Part shown: positions 18,635-27,775 of the stretch, piece after piece | How positions within the stretch are numbered: the first letter of the stretch is position 1 | Layout: the number at the start of each line of letters is the position of its first letter | NCBI RefSeq assembly: GCF_021568695.1 | Contig: NZ_JAKGTI010000002.1 | Coordinates: 434,001-498,000 of the forward strand | Origin: Maritalea mediterranea | GTDB lineage: Bacteria > Pseudomonadota > Alphaproteobacteria > Rhizobiales > Devosiaceae | Reading direction: 5' to 3' | DNA: 64,000 nucleotides | Notes under the pieces: model-generated | The model's database searches: none | What the model was told of the DNA's origin: nothing | The model's input: only the letters and a program-made list of their open reading frames with translations | Program-made: the position numbers and the translations under genes

Positions 18635-19448
18635 CGTCACCCAACTCCCGAGCGCGCTCAATGGCGGCTCTGACTGTTTTTTCCATCAACGGCTCCAGCC
18701 CGTCTTCGGCCATCAAAACCTGCAATCCGGCATAGGTGGTACCATTGGGCGATGTCACATTTTCACGCAATTGCGCGGCGCTGGTCTGGGAATCATATTC
18801 CATCAGCCCCGCAGCCCCGACCACCGTCTGGCGCGCAAATTTCATCGCCAAATCCGGCGGCATTCCATTGGCCTCCGCGGCCTCGGCCAGCGCCTCAACC
18901 ATATAAAACACATAAGCTGGCCCGGACCCGGCAACACCTGTGACCTTGTTGATGTCATCCTCAGAATTTAGCCAGGCGACCGTGCCGGCAGCTTCGAGCA
19001 GATTGTCAGCAACCATCCGGTCTTGTGGATCGACGGCTTTATTCGAAAATACCCCCGTAATGCCTTTGCCAATTTGTGCCGGCGTGTTGGGCATGGCGCG
19101 GATCACTTTGGCGCACCCGGACAGTTCTTCCATTTTGGCAATAGAAATCCCGGCCATCACAGAAATCAGCACCGTTTCGTCGCCAATGGCCGGTTTGATT
19201 GAGGCCAGCACATCGTCGGCAACTTGCGGCTTGACCGCCAACACCACCACCTGTGCATGTTTGTCGGGCACCGATTGGTAAATGGTGAGGCCAACAGTCG
19301 ACGCTTTATTGCGCACGGACGAAGAAGGATTGGGATCAACCAGAATCAACCGATCCGGCGAAAGGCCGGCATCCAGCCAGCCATCAGCCATGGCCATACC
19401 CATTTTGCCAGCGCCAACAAGAACAACCGGCCCCACATCAGATAACAT
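18627..19448 (-). CDS. proC: Pyrroline-5-carboxylate reductase
   Basis: A 273-residue NAD(P)H enzyme making proline from P5C. The N-terminal Rossmann loop reads LVGAGKMGMAMADGWL (near 11-26). VVLAVKPQ and VIRAMPNTPAQIGKG (about 116-130) are the family signatures, and TGVAGSGPAYVFY starts the dimerisation domain. Length is standard. The ATG directly follows the ybjN stop codon with no gap. Confidence 0.97.
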   Translation of the reverse strand: MLSDVGPVVLVGAGKMGMAMADGWLDAGLSPDRLILVDPNPSSSVRNKASTVGLTIYQSVPDKHAQVVVLAVKPQVADDVLASIKPAIGDETVLISVMAGISIAKMEELSGCAKVIRAMPNTPAQIGKGITGVFSNKAVDPQDRMVADNLLEAAGTVAWLNSEDDINKVTGVAGSGPAYVFYMVEALAEAAEANGMPPDLAMKFARQTVVGAAGLMEYDSQTSAAQLRENVTSPNGTTYAGLQVLMAEDGLEPLMEKTVRAAIERARELGDDE

Positions 19449-19949
19449 TTATGCCTCACCCACCGTTTCAAATATCACATGCGACAGCGCTTCTGCGGCA
19501 GGCTTGCCAGCCCAAACCACAAATTGAAAGGCCTGATAATATTGATCACAGCTTTCAATTGCAGAATTGAGCAAAGCTTCGCACTGGGAAGGAGACACTT
19601 CCGCCCCGCCACTCAATAGATGCGCGTTACGGAACAGAACCATATTTTCTTTGCGCCAAATGTCAAAATGGCCAATCCACAATTGCTCATTAATCTGCGT
19701 GACCAGCTGTTTAACTTCAGCGCGGCGCGCCTCAGGCACCTTCAGATCAAACGCGCAGGCAATGTGCAGCGATTCCAGATTTTCCATCCAGGAAAAAGAA
19801 ACATGATAGTCTGTCCAGCTGCCCTTGACCGAAATGGCAATTTCGTCAGCATCCTGGCGCTCAAAGACCCAATCGTTGATGCCTGCAATATGCTCGATAA
19901 TATCCACCGGGTGTACCACCCGATCCTGTTCCATCTGTAATAGCGACAT
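19449..19949 (-). CDS. YbjN-domain protein
   Basis: A 166-residue protein of the YbjN family (a fold resembling type III secretion chaperones; function unclear). The sequence has no signal or membrane segment and includes VDIIEHIAGINDWVFER and the WMENLESLHIACAFDLKVP strand pair. I start at 19949 with GAGG six bases upstream; the open frame continues but has no conserved start. First gene of ybjN-proC-csaA. A perfect CtrA-type box lies 233 bases upstream. Confidence 0.85.
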   Translation of the reverse strand: MSLLQMEQDRVVHPVDIIEHIAGINDWVFERQDADEIAISVKGSWTDYHVSFSWMENLESLHIACAFDLKVPEARRAEVKQLVTQINEQLWIGHFDIWRKENMVLFRNAHLLSGGAEVSPSQCEALLNSAIESCDQYYQAFQFVVWAGKPAAEALSHVIFETVGEA

Positions 19950-20181
19950 AATGCGCCTCGCAAAAAGCTCGTGTTGCAGGGGGCAAACCCGAAGCTCACC
20001 CGATTTAGATACGCAAAGATACTCAAGATTTGGCCCGAATTCTGGACCTACGCGCTGGTCAGAGTGCGTCGCCTTTGCGAATCTACCGCGTTGCGACAAA
20101 GCCTAGCACCGACCATCAAATGGGAAACCCGGCAAAAGGAGAATCCCACATCATTATTTTTTGATGATCGGCCCGAGATGG

Positions 20182-20197
20182 TTAATGAGGCGTTAAG
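20182..20197 (-). promoter_or_regulatory. Putative CtrA box upstream of ybjN
   Basis: Read on the minus strand the sequence is TTAA-CGCCTCA-TTAAC, a perfect match to the CtrA full site TTAA-N7-TTAAC. It lies in the 292-base gap between ubiK and ybjN, facing the ybjN-proC-csaA unit. Confidence 0.5.
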
Positions 20198-20241
20198 AAC
20201 AGTAACTTATCCACCGGAAACCCGGTTCAAATTGGTACAGA

Positions 20242-20481
20242 TTACTTCTTTTTCAGCTTATCGAGATCAGCGCGGAGCTGCTCAATTTCTTCATTCTGCG
20301 CCGCCAATTGCGCCTTCACCGCTTCAAATTCTTCGCGTTTGACCAATTCCATATCATTGACCACACGCTCCATTTGCGATTTGACTGCGGTTTCGATTTC
20401 GCGGCGCACGCCATCGGCCACACCAGCGGCATCATTCATCAATTTGCTCAAATCGTCGAAAAACTTATTGCCTTCACGCAT
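20242..20481 (-). CDS. ubiK: Ubiquinone biosynthesis accessory factor UbiK family
   Basis: A 79-residue BMFP/UbiK-type protein: an N-terminal amphipathic FFDDLSKLMNDAAGVADGVR, then a C-terminal coiled coil (VKREEFEAVKAQLAAQNEEI) ending in Lys. UbiK with UbiJ supports the soluble ubiquinone-making complex in gammaproteobacteria; the alphaproteobacterial homologue is assumed to act similarly. Divergent from lgt, as in many Alphaproteobacteria. Confidence 0.88.
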   Translation of the reverse strand: MREGNKFFDDLSKLMNDAAGVADGVRREIETAVKSQMERVVNDMELVKREEFEAVKAQLAAQNEEIEQLRADLDKLKKK

Positions 20482-20658
20482 AATTGTACCTGCCTTTCAA
20501 AAAGGGTACGTGAGTTCTATATGCCCTATGTAAGCACCCAATTGCGGCTTGACCAGCCCCCAAAGGGGCGGCAAGCTGTCGCCAACTGCTGATTTGGGTC
20601 CTGACCATAGGTCATTGGGACCCGCAAGAGTGAAACAAGAACAGGAACGTGAACCAAC

Positions 20659-21489
20659 GTGCCCTTCCCCGATATTGATCCCATTGCTATCTCGATCGGC
20701 CCGCTGGCCATTCGCTGGTATGCCCTTGCCTATCTGGCGGGCATCGGCTTCGCCTATTTTTATGGCCGCGCCCTGTTGAAACAAAAGCCACTCTGGCACC
20801 AATCCACGCCTCCCATGAGCGCCGCCCAACTGTCCGACTTTGTGTTTTGGGCCATTATCGGCGTGATTTTGGGCGGCCGTCTTGCCTATGTGCTGTTCTA
20901 TTCCATTCTGGTGGGTGGCGATTATTATTTGCAAAACCCGCTGTCGATCTTCGCCGTTTGGGAAGGCGGCATGTCGTTCCATGGCGGGCTGATCGGCGTA
21001 GCACTAGCGGCCATTTTCTACGCCCGACATGTCAAGCAAAATGCACTTTCCGCTCTGGATCTGATGGGCACCATTGCCCCTATCGGGCTGTTTTTAGGCC
21101 GCATTGCAAACTTCATCAATGGTGAGCTTTTTGGGCGTGTAACCACCATGCCCTGGGGCGTTGTATTTCCCGAGGGCGGGCCAGAGCCGCGCCATCCCAG
21201 CCAGCTCTATGAAGGGCTGTTGGAAGGCTTGCTCTGCTTCATTATTCTGCGCGTCGCGACCCACAATGCGATGGCGCTGCGCAAGCCCGGACTGGTGGCC
21301 GGCATGTTCGCTGTGATTTACGCCCTGTCGCGCATTCTGGTGGAATTTGTGCGCGAGCCGGACGCCCATATCGGCCTGTTGCCCTATGGCCTGACCATGG
21401 GCATGGCCCTCTCCATCCCTGTGGGGCTGATTGGCATCGCCCTGATCATCAATGCCGGACGCCGCAAAAAAGGAGGCCGCGCTATATGA
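20659..21489 (+). CDS. lgt: Prolipoprotein diacylglyceryl transferase
   Basis: A 276-residue seven-helix inner-membrane enzyme that transfers diacylglycerol to the lipobox cysteine of prolipoproteins. Landmarks: IRWYALAYLAGIGFAYFYGR (18-37), GGRLAYVLFY, GGMSFHGGLIG (His essential in the family), and GRIANFINGELFGR, the Lgt signature. GTG start with GAACGTG upstream. Overlaps midA by 4 bases (ATGA). Confidence 0.97.
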   Translation: MPFPDIDPIAISIGPLAIRWYALAYLAGIGFAYFYGRALLKQKPLWHQSTPPMSAAQLSDFVFWAIIGVILGGRLAYVLFYSILVGGDYYLQNPLSIFAVWEGGMSFHGGLIGVALAAIFYARHVKQNALSALDLMGTIAPIGLFLGRIANFINGELFGRVTTMPWGVVFPEGGPEPRHPSQLYEGLLEGLLCFIILRVATHNAMALRKPGLVAGMFAVIYALSRILVEFVREPDAHIGLLPYGLTMGMALSIPVGLIGIALIINAGRRKKGGRAI

Positions 21490-22574
21490 GCGATCAACTC
21501 AGCTTGTCTGATCTGATCAATGTGCAGATTGAAGCGCAGGGTCCCATGTCTCTATCGACCTATATGAATTTGTGCCTTACCCACCCGACGCTGGGCTATT
21601 ACCGCAAAAGTGATCCGCTGGGGCGCACTGGTGATTTCATCACCGCGCCGGAAATCAGCCAGATGTTTGGCGAAATGCTGGGCGTGTGGGTGGCCCAAAT
21701 ATGGCAGCAGCTCGACAAACCGAACCGCCTCACCCTGGTTGAGCTTGGCCCCGGCCGCGGCACCTTGATGGCCGATATGGTGCGCATTTTTCAAAGCGTG
21801 CCAGGCTTGCTGGATGCACTCAATGTGCAATTGCTGGAAACCAATCCGGTGCTGAAGCAGCAGCAAGCAGAGAAGATCAAGGGCGTCACGCTGAGTTGGG
21901 TGGAAGAAATTCATCAGCTGAAAGAGGTGGATGGCCCGATCATCTCGATCGCCAATGAATTTTTTGACGCCCTGCCGATCAAGCAGTTCCAATATATCAA
22001 GGGCAATTGGTATGAACGGCTGGTGGGCCTGAAAGACGGTCAACGGGTCTGGGGCCTATCCCCCACCCCGATGCCCGCTGATGCCTTTCCACCGCAATTG
22101 GGCACACCGGAAGAGAATGCCATTTGGGAAATGGCCTATCCGGCGCAAAAAAACATGGAAGAGCTCGGTGCGCTGCTGGCGGAAAAGACAGGTGCCCTGC
22201 TCGCCATTGATTATGGCTATGCCCAAACCCAGACCGGCGAAACGTTGCAAGCCCTGGAAAAACACAAAATGGTCGACCCGCTCGATCATCCCGGCGAAGC
22301 GGACATCACGGCCCATGTAGATTTTGAAGCGCTGACTGAAAAGCTAGACAGGGAGCGGCTCAATATCTGCCCCTTGATCACCCAAGGTCAATTCTTGAAA
22401 GCCATGGGCATCGAAATGCGCGCCAAAGCCATCATAGATCATATCCCCGACGCGAAGCAAAAGGTGGAAAATGATCTTGACCGTCTTATTGGGGCCCAAC
22501 AAATGGGTGAGCTTTTTAAGGTGCAGGCCATCGGATCGAAAAATATGGTACCCTATCCTTTTGAGGCAGGCTGA
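21486..22574 (+). CDS. Class I SAM-dependent methyltransferase, MidA/NDUFAF7 family
   Basis: A 362-residue DUF185-type enzyme. Family marks: MSLSTYMNLCLTHPTLGYY (about 20-38), GDFITAPEISQMFGE, the SAM loop LVELGPGRGTLMADM (near 80-94), and IIGNEFFDALP-like SIANEFFDALPIKQF. The mitochondrial homologue methylates an arginine of complex I subunit NDUFS2; a similar complex I role is plausible but unproven. Middle gene of lgt-midA-pgeF. Confidence 0.93.
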   Translation: MSDQLSLSDLINVQIEAQGPMSLSTYMNLCLTHPTLGYYRKSDPLGRTGDFITAPEISQMFGEMLGVWVAQIWQQLDKPNRLTLVELGPGRGTLMADMVRIFQSVPGLLDALNVQLLETNPVLKQQQAEKIKGVTLSWVEEIHQLKEVDGPIISIANEFFDALPIKQFQYIKGNWYERLVGLKDGQRVWGLSPTPMPADAFPPQLGTPEENAIWEMAYPAQKNMEELGALLAEKTGALLAIDYGYAQTQTGETLQALEKHKMVDPLDHPGEADITAHVDFEALTEKLDRERLNICPLITQGQFLKAMGIEMRAKAIIDHIPDAKQKVENDLDRLIGAQQMGELFKVQAIGSKNMVPYPFEAG

Positions 22575-23344
22575 TGACAAAATACGCGCTTGAAGCAGAT
22601 CATTTGAGTTTTGACGGCATCGCCCACGGCTTTTTTGGTCGTGAAGGCGGTGTGTCGCCTGCGCCCTTTGACAGCTTGAACGTGTCGACCAAACAGGGTG
22701 ACAGCGCGGACAATGTGAACCAAAATCTGACCCTGATTGCAAAGGAGTTGGGCGTAAAACCCTCCCAGATGGGGCTTCTCAAACAGGTTCACTCCATCAA
22801 TGTTGTGCAATTTAACGGCAAAGCTGATTGGGATAGCCGCCCCGAGGGTGACGGCATTGTGAGCAACATTCCAGGCACCGCCATTGGCATTCAAACGGCG
22901 GATTGCGGCCCGGTGCTGTTCTGCGACTCGGAAAACAAGGTGATTGGCGCCTGCCATGCGGGCTGGAAAGGCGCGGTGGGCGGCATTGTCCACCGCACGC
23001 TGGACGCCATGGAAGAGCTGGGCGCCAACCGCCACAAAATTCACGCGGTGCTCGGCCCCTGCATCCACCCGGAAAATTACGAGGTGGGCGACGAGTTCAA
23101 ACAAAATGTGCTTAAGGACTGGCCGGAGCTTGAAAGCCATTTTCCCTACCCGCCCGGCGCAGTTAAACCGCATTTTGACCTGCCCGGCACTATTATGCAC
23201 CAGCTCGAATCGGCGCATTTGCACACGGCGGTCAATCTCAATATTTGCACATATGCGAACAATGCGACCTATTTCTCCCACCGCAAGGCGACTCATTTGG
23301 GCACAAAGACCGGTCGGCAGCTCTCGGCCATTGCAATTTTCTGA
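22574..23344 (+). CDS. pgeF: Peptidoglycan editing factor PgeF (YfiH/laccase-domain family)
   Basis: A 256-residue YfiH-family protein, formerly called polyphenol oxidase. Metal and active-site residues are visible: VHSINVV, QTADCGPVLF, ACHAGWKGAVGG and LGPCIHPENYEVG. The family removes misincorporated residues from peptidoglycan precursors in E. coli. The TGATG junction with midA shows coupling. The window's murL-murD2 genes show that precursor stem-peptide chemistry may be unusual in this organism. Confidence 0.93.
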   Translation: MTKYALEADHLSFDGIAHGFFGREGGVSPAPFDSLNVSTKQGDSADNVNQNLTLIAKELGVKPSQMGLLKQVHSINVVQFNGKADWDSRPEGDGIVSNIPGTAIGIQTADCGPVLFCDSENKVIGACHAGWKGAVGGIVHRTLDAMEELGANRHKIHAVLGPCIHPENYEVGDEFKQNVLKDWPELESHFPYPPGAVKPHFDLPGTIMHQLESAHLHTAVNLNICTYANNATYFSHRKATHLGTKTGRQLSAIAIF

Positions 23345-23473
23345 CAAAAATTAAGCAAAACGCACGATTCAACTTTCGACTGTGTTGAACCCAAGGCCAA
23401 AGGGGGCTAAGCAGGGCCTAGCTGGGCATCAGCTATGGGCGTGGATCAGAATTATCTCAAAGGGCATGGGCAA

Positions 23474-24406
23474 ATGAAACTGGTAACAGGGAACTCCAAC
23501 CTTCCGCTGGCCAAGGCAGTCTCCGAATATTTGGAGACGCCTTTAACCGATTGTGTGGTCACTAAGTTCGCTGACAAAGAAATCTTTGTTGAAATAAACG
23601 AGAATGTGCGCGGGGAAGACGTTTTCGTTATTCAATCAACTTCCTACCCCGCCAATGACAATTTGATGGAACTGCTGATCGTCATCGATGCATTGCGTCG
23701 ATCATCAGCACGACGGGTCACTGCGGTTCTGCCGTATTACGGCTATGCGCGGCAAGATCGGAAATCAGCGCCACGGACGCCAATTTCGGCCAAGCTGGTG
23801 GCCAATCTGATCACCGAAGCGGGCGCCAATCGCGTCCTGACCCTTGATCTTCACGCCAATCAAATTCAGGGCTTTTTCGACCTGCCCACCGACAATTTGT
23901 TTTCTGCACCGGTAATGGTGCGCGACATCAAACAGCATTATGACACAGAAAAAGTAATGGTGGTCTCCCCGGATGTGGGCGGCGTGGTTCGCGCCCGCAA
24001 CGTGGCCAGCCGCATCGGCGCGCCATTGGCAATTGTTGATAAACGTCGGCCAAAAGCCGGTGTCTCCGAGGTGATGAATGTGATCGGCGATGTCGAGGGC
24101 CATTCCTGCATCCTGATCGACGATATTGTGGATAGTGGCGGCACATTGTGCAACGCGGCTGAAGCCCTGTTGGACAAAGGCGCCAAGGAAGTTTCCGCCT
24201 ATATCACCCACGGCGTGCTCTCCGGCTCCGCCTGCGAACGTGTCGGCGGCTCCAAGCTGAAAGAATTGGTCATCTCCGACTCAATTTTGGAAACCGATGT
24301 GGAACGCGACACCAAAAATATTCGCCGTTTCTCCATTGCTGAACTGATGGGCGAAGCCATTGCGCGCACCGCCTCAGAACAGTCCGTGTCTTCGCTTTTC
24401 GACTAG
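23474..24406 (+). CDS. prs: Ribose-phosphate pyrophosphokinase
   Basis: A 310-residue enzyme making PRPP from ribose 5-phosphate and ATP. Signatures: [38 protein letters not shown] (about 94-113), and the PRPP loop [20 protein letters not shown] (near 216-235). I start at 23474 (MKLVTGNSN), the conserved family start, rather than 13 codons upstream. A strong terminator follows. Confidence 0.97.
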   Translation: MKLVTGNSNLPLAKAVSEYLETPLTDCVVTKFADKEIFVEINENVRGEDVFVIQSTSYPANDNLMELLIVIDALRRSSARRVTAVLPYYGYARQDRKSAPRTPISAKLVANLITEAGANRVLTLDLHANQIQGFFDLPTDNLFSAPVMVRDIKQHYDTEKVMVVSPDVGGVVRARNVASRIGAPLAIVDKRRPKAGVSEVMNVIGDVEGHSCILIDDIVDSGGTLCNAAEALLDKGAKEVSAYITHGVLSGSACERVGGSKLKELVISDSILETDVERDTKNIRRFSIAELMGEAIARTASEQSVSSLFD

Positions 24407-24432
24407 AACTCGCAAAGCGCGTGAATGATTTT

Positions 24433-24463
24433 GGGGGCGCAATTTCAGCGCCCCTTATTTTTT
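24433..24463 (+). terminator. Intrinsic terminator of prs
   Basis: A 7-bp stem GGGGCGC / GCGCCCC with a 7-base loop AATTTCA, followed by TTATTTTTT. Confidence 0.9.
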
Positions 24464-24620
24464 GCCTGAAATGGGCGAAGAATCTTTGCAAACCCCATTG
24501 CCCAAACGCCATAAACCCAGTATACACCGGGCCTTGAAACGCCGCGTGCACCCCTGGAGGACGTCGGCGTGCATTCAGGACATGGGGTTCTGATGCATCA
24601 AACATTATTGGAGAATATCC

Positions 24621-25274
24621 ATGAGCGCTGAGCTTAAGGCTAAAGCGCGGGACCGAGTTGGCAAGGGGGCCTCTCGTGCACTGCGTCGTGAAGGCCTAGT
24701 TCCTGCCGTTATTTACGGTGACAACAAATCCCCGCTTTCAATCACAGTTACCTATAAAGATGCCATCAAACGCATCCATCAAGGTGGTTTTCTGTCTCAA
24801 GTGATCACGGTTGACGTGGATGGCGAAAGCCACCGCGTAATTCCACGTGATTATCAACTTGAGCCAGTACGTGATTTCCTCGTGCATATCGACTTTTTGC
24901 GCGTGTCAAAAACGTCCGTTCTGAACGTTGAAGTGCCTGTACACTTCCTAAACGAAGAAAAATCACCTGGCCTGAAACGCGGCGGCGTGTTGAACGTTGT
25001 GCGCCACACGGTGGAATTGAGCTGCCCAGCTGACAGCATCCCAGAAGCTTTGGAAATTGACCTGAGCACTGCGGAAGTTGGCGACAGCCTGCACATTTCA
25101 TCCGTTGCGTTGCCTGAAGGTGTAAAGCCGGTCATCACCGACCGTGACTTCACCATCGCAACAATTGCAGCACCTTCTGCCCTCAAGTCTGAAGAAGGCG
25201 AAGAGGACGAAGAAGCCGTTGCACCTGACGAAGTGCCAGCCACTGAAGTCAAAAGCGACGACGACAACGAATAA
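24621..25274 (+). CDS. rplY: 50S ribosomal protein L25/general stress protein Ctc
   Basis: A 217-residue two-domain L25 (CTC/TL5 type). The N-terminal domain binds 5S rRNA ([19 protein letters not shown], near 13-31). The C-terminal beta domain ([17 protein letters not shown] onward) is followed by an acidic tail (EEGEEDEEA and DDDNE), as usual in the long form. Ribosome site GGAGAATATCC. Leads the rplY-pth-ychF series with a 53-base gap. Confidence 0.96.
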   Translation: MSAELKAKARDRVGKGASRALRREGLVPAVIYGDNKSPLSITVTYKDAIKRIHQGGFLSQVITVDVDGESHRVIPRDYQLEPVRDFLVHIDFLRVSKTSVLNVEVPVHFLNEEKSPGLKRGGVLNVVRHTVELSCPADSIPEALEIDLSTAEVGDSLHISSVALPEGVKPVITDRDFTIATIAAPSALKSEEGEEDEEAVAPDEVPATEVKSDDDNE

Positions 25275-25327
25275 GACTTTTGATGTGAGGCGGCGTCCAG
25301 TCGCCTCATCTCTTTAGTGGACGTTTT

Positions 25328-26059
25328 ATGCGCTTAATTGTCGGTCTAGGAAATCCCGGAAGCAAATATGCCAAAAACCGCCACAATGTCGGTTTTATGG
25401 CCGTGGAAGAGATCGCAAGCCAACACCACTTTCCCCCGTTCAAGAAAAAGTTCAATGGCCTGCTCACCGAAGGTGTGATCGATGGGCAGAAGGTTGGCCT
25501 GTTGCTGCCGCAAACCTTTATGAACAAGTCAGGCGATAGCGTGATCGCCGCCATGAGCTTTTTTAAAATCAAGCCCGAAGATATTTATGTGCTCTATGAT
25601 GAGCTGGATTTGGCGCCGGGCAAGGTACGCGTGAAAAAGGGCGGTGGCAATGGCGGCCATAATGGCATTCGGTCGATCGAAAGCCATTTGGGCAAAGAGT
25701 TTAATCGCGTGCGCATCGGCATCGGCCATCCGGGCCATAAAGACCGTGTGCACGCTTATGTGCTGGGCGATTTTGCCAAGGCCGACCATCAAGAATGGTT
25801 GGATGACCTGCTGATTGAATTTGGGCGCAACGCGGACTGCCTTGCCAATGGCGACGGACCGAAACTGATGAACAAATTGGCGCTGGCGGCACAAGCCAGA
25901 CAAAGCGCCGAACCGGCAAAAGAGCCAAAGGCAGACGCGGCCAACCCAAAGGGCCAAAGCCATATTCGCCAGGCGCGCCAAGCCAAAAAACCAAATGTGC
26001 CCGAAAAGGGCCCCATGGCCGATATGCTGAAAAAGCTGTTCGGCAAAGGAGAGAATTAA
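25328..26059 (+). CDS. pth: Peptidyl-tRNA hydrolase
   Basis: A 243-residue enzyme recycling peptidyl-tRNA. The N-terminal LIVGLGNPGSKYAKNRHNVG carries Asn-10-type and the catalytic His (in RHNVGF). YDELDLAPGKVRVKKGGGNG contains the second active-site Asp, followed by GHNGIRSIESHLG and the RIGIGHPG strand. The enzyme normally ends near residue 190. Here about 50 extra Lys/Ala/Pro-rich residues follow (for example QARQAKKPNVPEKG), a basic low-complexity tail. Two bases separate it from ychF. Confidence 0.96.
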   Translation: MRLIVGLGNPGSKYAKNRHNVGFMAVEEIASQHHFPPFKKKFNGLLTEGVIDGQKVGLLLPQTFMNKSGDSVIAAMSFFKIKPEDIYVLYDELDLAPGKVRVKKGGGNGGHNGIRSIESHLGKEFNRVRIGIGHPGHKDRVHAYVLGDFAKADHQEWLDDLLIEFGRNADCLANGDGPKLMNKLALAAQARQSAEPAKEPKADAANPKGQSHIRQARQAKKPNVPEKGPMADMLKKLFGKGEN

Positions 26060-26060
26060 G

Positions 26061-27158
26061 ATGGGTTTCAAATGCGGCATTGTGGGCCTGCCCAACGTAG
26101 GCAAATCCACACTTTTCAACGCCCTCACCCGCACGGCGGCGGCACAAGCGGCCAACTTCCCCTTCTGCACCATTGAACCCAATGTGGGCGAAGTGAGCGT
26201 GCCCGATGAACGGTTGCACAAAATCGCCGCCATCGGCAAATCAGCTGAAATCATCCCCACACGTTTGAGCTTTGTGGACATTGCAGGCCTGGTAAAAGGC
26301 GCGGCGCAAGGCGAAGGCCTGGGCAACCAGTTCTTGGCCAATATCCGCGAAGTGGACGCGATTGCCTATGTGCTGCGTTGTTTTGAAAATGACGATATTG
26401 TCCACGTTTCCGGCAAGATCGACCCGCTGACGGACGCGGAAGTGGTGGAAACCGAATTGATGCTCGCGGACATGGAAAGCCTTGAGAAGCGCATTCCAAA
26501 CCTTGAGAAAAAGCTGCGCGGCCAAGATAAGGATGCCAAAGCAACCCTTGAGCTGGTGAACCGCGCCTTGGCCGTTTTGCGCGAAGGCAAACCGGCCCGC
26601 AATGTCGAAATCAGCGACGACGAGAGGAAGGCATTTAAAGAGCTGAACCTGCTCACCTCCAAACCCGCGCTCTATATCTGCAATGTGGACGAAGACTCCG
26701 CTGCCGAAGGCAATGAGCTGACCAAAAAGGTTGAGGAATATGCCAAGGCGCAAAATGCCCGCATGGTCATTATTTCCGCCGAAATCGAATCTCAACTGAG
26801 CCAGCTGGATGACGACGAGCAGGCAGAGTTCTTGGAAAGCCTGGGGCTGGAAGAACCGGGCCTGAACCGGATCATTCGCGAAGGCTATAAACTGCTGAAC
26901 CTGCAAACCTACTTCACTGTGGGCCCGAAAGAAGCCCGCGCCTGGACCATCACGGAAGGCACCAAAGCGCCGCAAGCGGCTGGTGTGATCCACACAGACT
27001 TTGAACGCGGCTTTATCCGCGCCCAAACCATCGCCTATGATGACTTTGTGGCGCTCGGCGGAGAGGCTGCGGCCAAAGAAGCCGGAAAGGCGCGCGATGA
27101 AGGCAAGGAATATGTGGTGAAAGACGGCGACATCATGCTGTTCAAATTCAACACCTAG
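26061..27158 (+). CDS. ychF: Redox-regulated ATPase YchF (Obg family)
   Basis: A 365-residue P-loop protein of the Obg group that prefers ATP. G1 reads GLPNVGKSTLFNAL (8-21), G3 is FVDIAGLVKGAAQGEG, and the altered G4 (NVDE in ICNVDED) explains ATP preference. A helical insert follows and the C-terminal TGS-like domain has YFTVGPKEARAW and IHTDFERGFIRA. Standard length. Terminator downstream. Confidence 0.97.
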   Translation: MGFKCGIVGLPNVGKSTLFNALTRTAAAQAANFPFCTIEPNVGEVSVPDERLHKIAAIGKSAEIIPTRLSFVDIAGLVKGAAQGEGLGNQFLANIREVDAIAYVLRCFENDDIVHVSGKIDPLTDAEVVETELMLADMESLEKRIPNLEKKLRGQDKDAKATLELVNRALAVLREGKPARNVEISDDERKAFKELNLLTSKPALYICNVDEDSAAEGNELTKKVEEYAKAQNARMVIISAEIESQLSQLDDDEQAEFLESLGLEEPGLNRIIREGYKLLNLQTYFTVGPKEARAWTITEGTKAPQAAGVIHTDFERGFIRAQTIAYDDFVALGGEAAAKEAGKARDEGKEYVVKDGDIMLFKFNT

Positions 27159-27185
27159 GTCATATAGACAACAGAATGAATTGCC

Positions 27186-27217
27186 CCCCGGATGAAATGT
27201 TCATCCGGGGTATTTTG
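27186..27217 (+). terminator. Intrinsic terminator of ychF
   Basis: An 11-bp perfect stem CCCCGGATGAA / TTCATCCGGGG with an ATG loop, then TATTTTG. Confidence 0.88.
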
Positions 27218-27292
27218 TGATTTTCGGGTTGCCGTAATCGTAAATTGATGTACCATCGCGTCAACCTTCCAACTGCATGAGATGTGATCGCA

Positions 27293-27775
27293 ATGAACTC
27301 TCAAGACCGGCTACATTATGAAGACCTTGAAGAAGGCACAATCATTCAGCTTGGGCAGCACACCATCACCAAGGATGAGATCATTTCTTTTGCAAAAGAG
27401 TTTGATCCCCTGCCCTTCCATTTGGATGAAGAGGTCGCGAAAAAGTCGCTGCTGGGCGGGCTGGCCTCCTCTGGCTGGCAAACTGCAGGCATCACCCTGC
27501 GCATGCTGGTGGATGCCTTTTTGGGCAATGTGGCCTCCAAGGGAGGCCTCGGCTTTGAAAATCTCAAATGGAAGAAGCCCCTCATGAAGGGGGACACTTT
27601 GACCGGCACCGTAACCTTATCATCTCTGCGCCTCTCCAAAAGTCATCCGGAAAAAGCGGTGATGATTTTTGAGTTCGACATGCGCAACCAGAAAAACCAG
27701 CAGGTCATGACCATGAGTCTGGCCAATCTTGTCGCGGTGCGTCACCCCAAAAAGACTGAAGGAGCAAGCGCATGA
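27293..27775 (+). CDS. MaoC-fold dehydratase
   Basis: A 160-residue hot-dog-fold protein of the MaoC (R-specific enoyl-CoA hydratase) group. The hydratase motif region is seen in FAKEFDPLPFHLDEEVAKKS (about 33-52), with the Asp and His of the catalytic pair, then GLASSGWQT. I favour the ATG at 27293 (MNSQDRLHYED); a GTG three codons earlier is possible. Overlaps the next MaoC gene by 4 bases, suggesting two subunits of one enzyme or serial duplicates. Confidence 0.9.
   Translation: MNSQDRLHYEDLEEGTIIQLGQHTITKDEIISFAKEFDPLPFHLDEEVAKKSLLGGLASSGWQTAGITLRMLVDAFLGNVASKGGLGFENLKWKKPLMKGDTLTGTVTLSSLRLSKSHPEKAVMIFEFDMRNQKNQQVMTMSLANLVAVRHPKKTEGASA

Noticed and set aside
22553-23347. 264-codon minus-strand open frame opposite pgeF
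   Set aside because: Mirror frame of a well-supported gene; composition (His/Ala/Val-rich) is typical of an antisense shadow.
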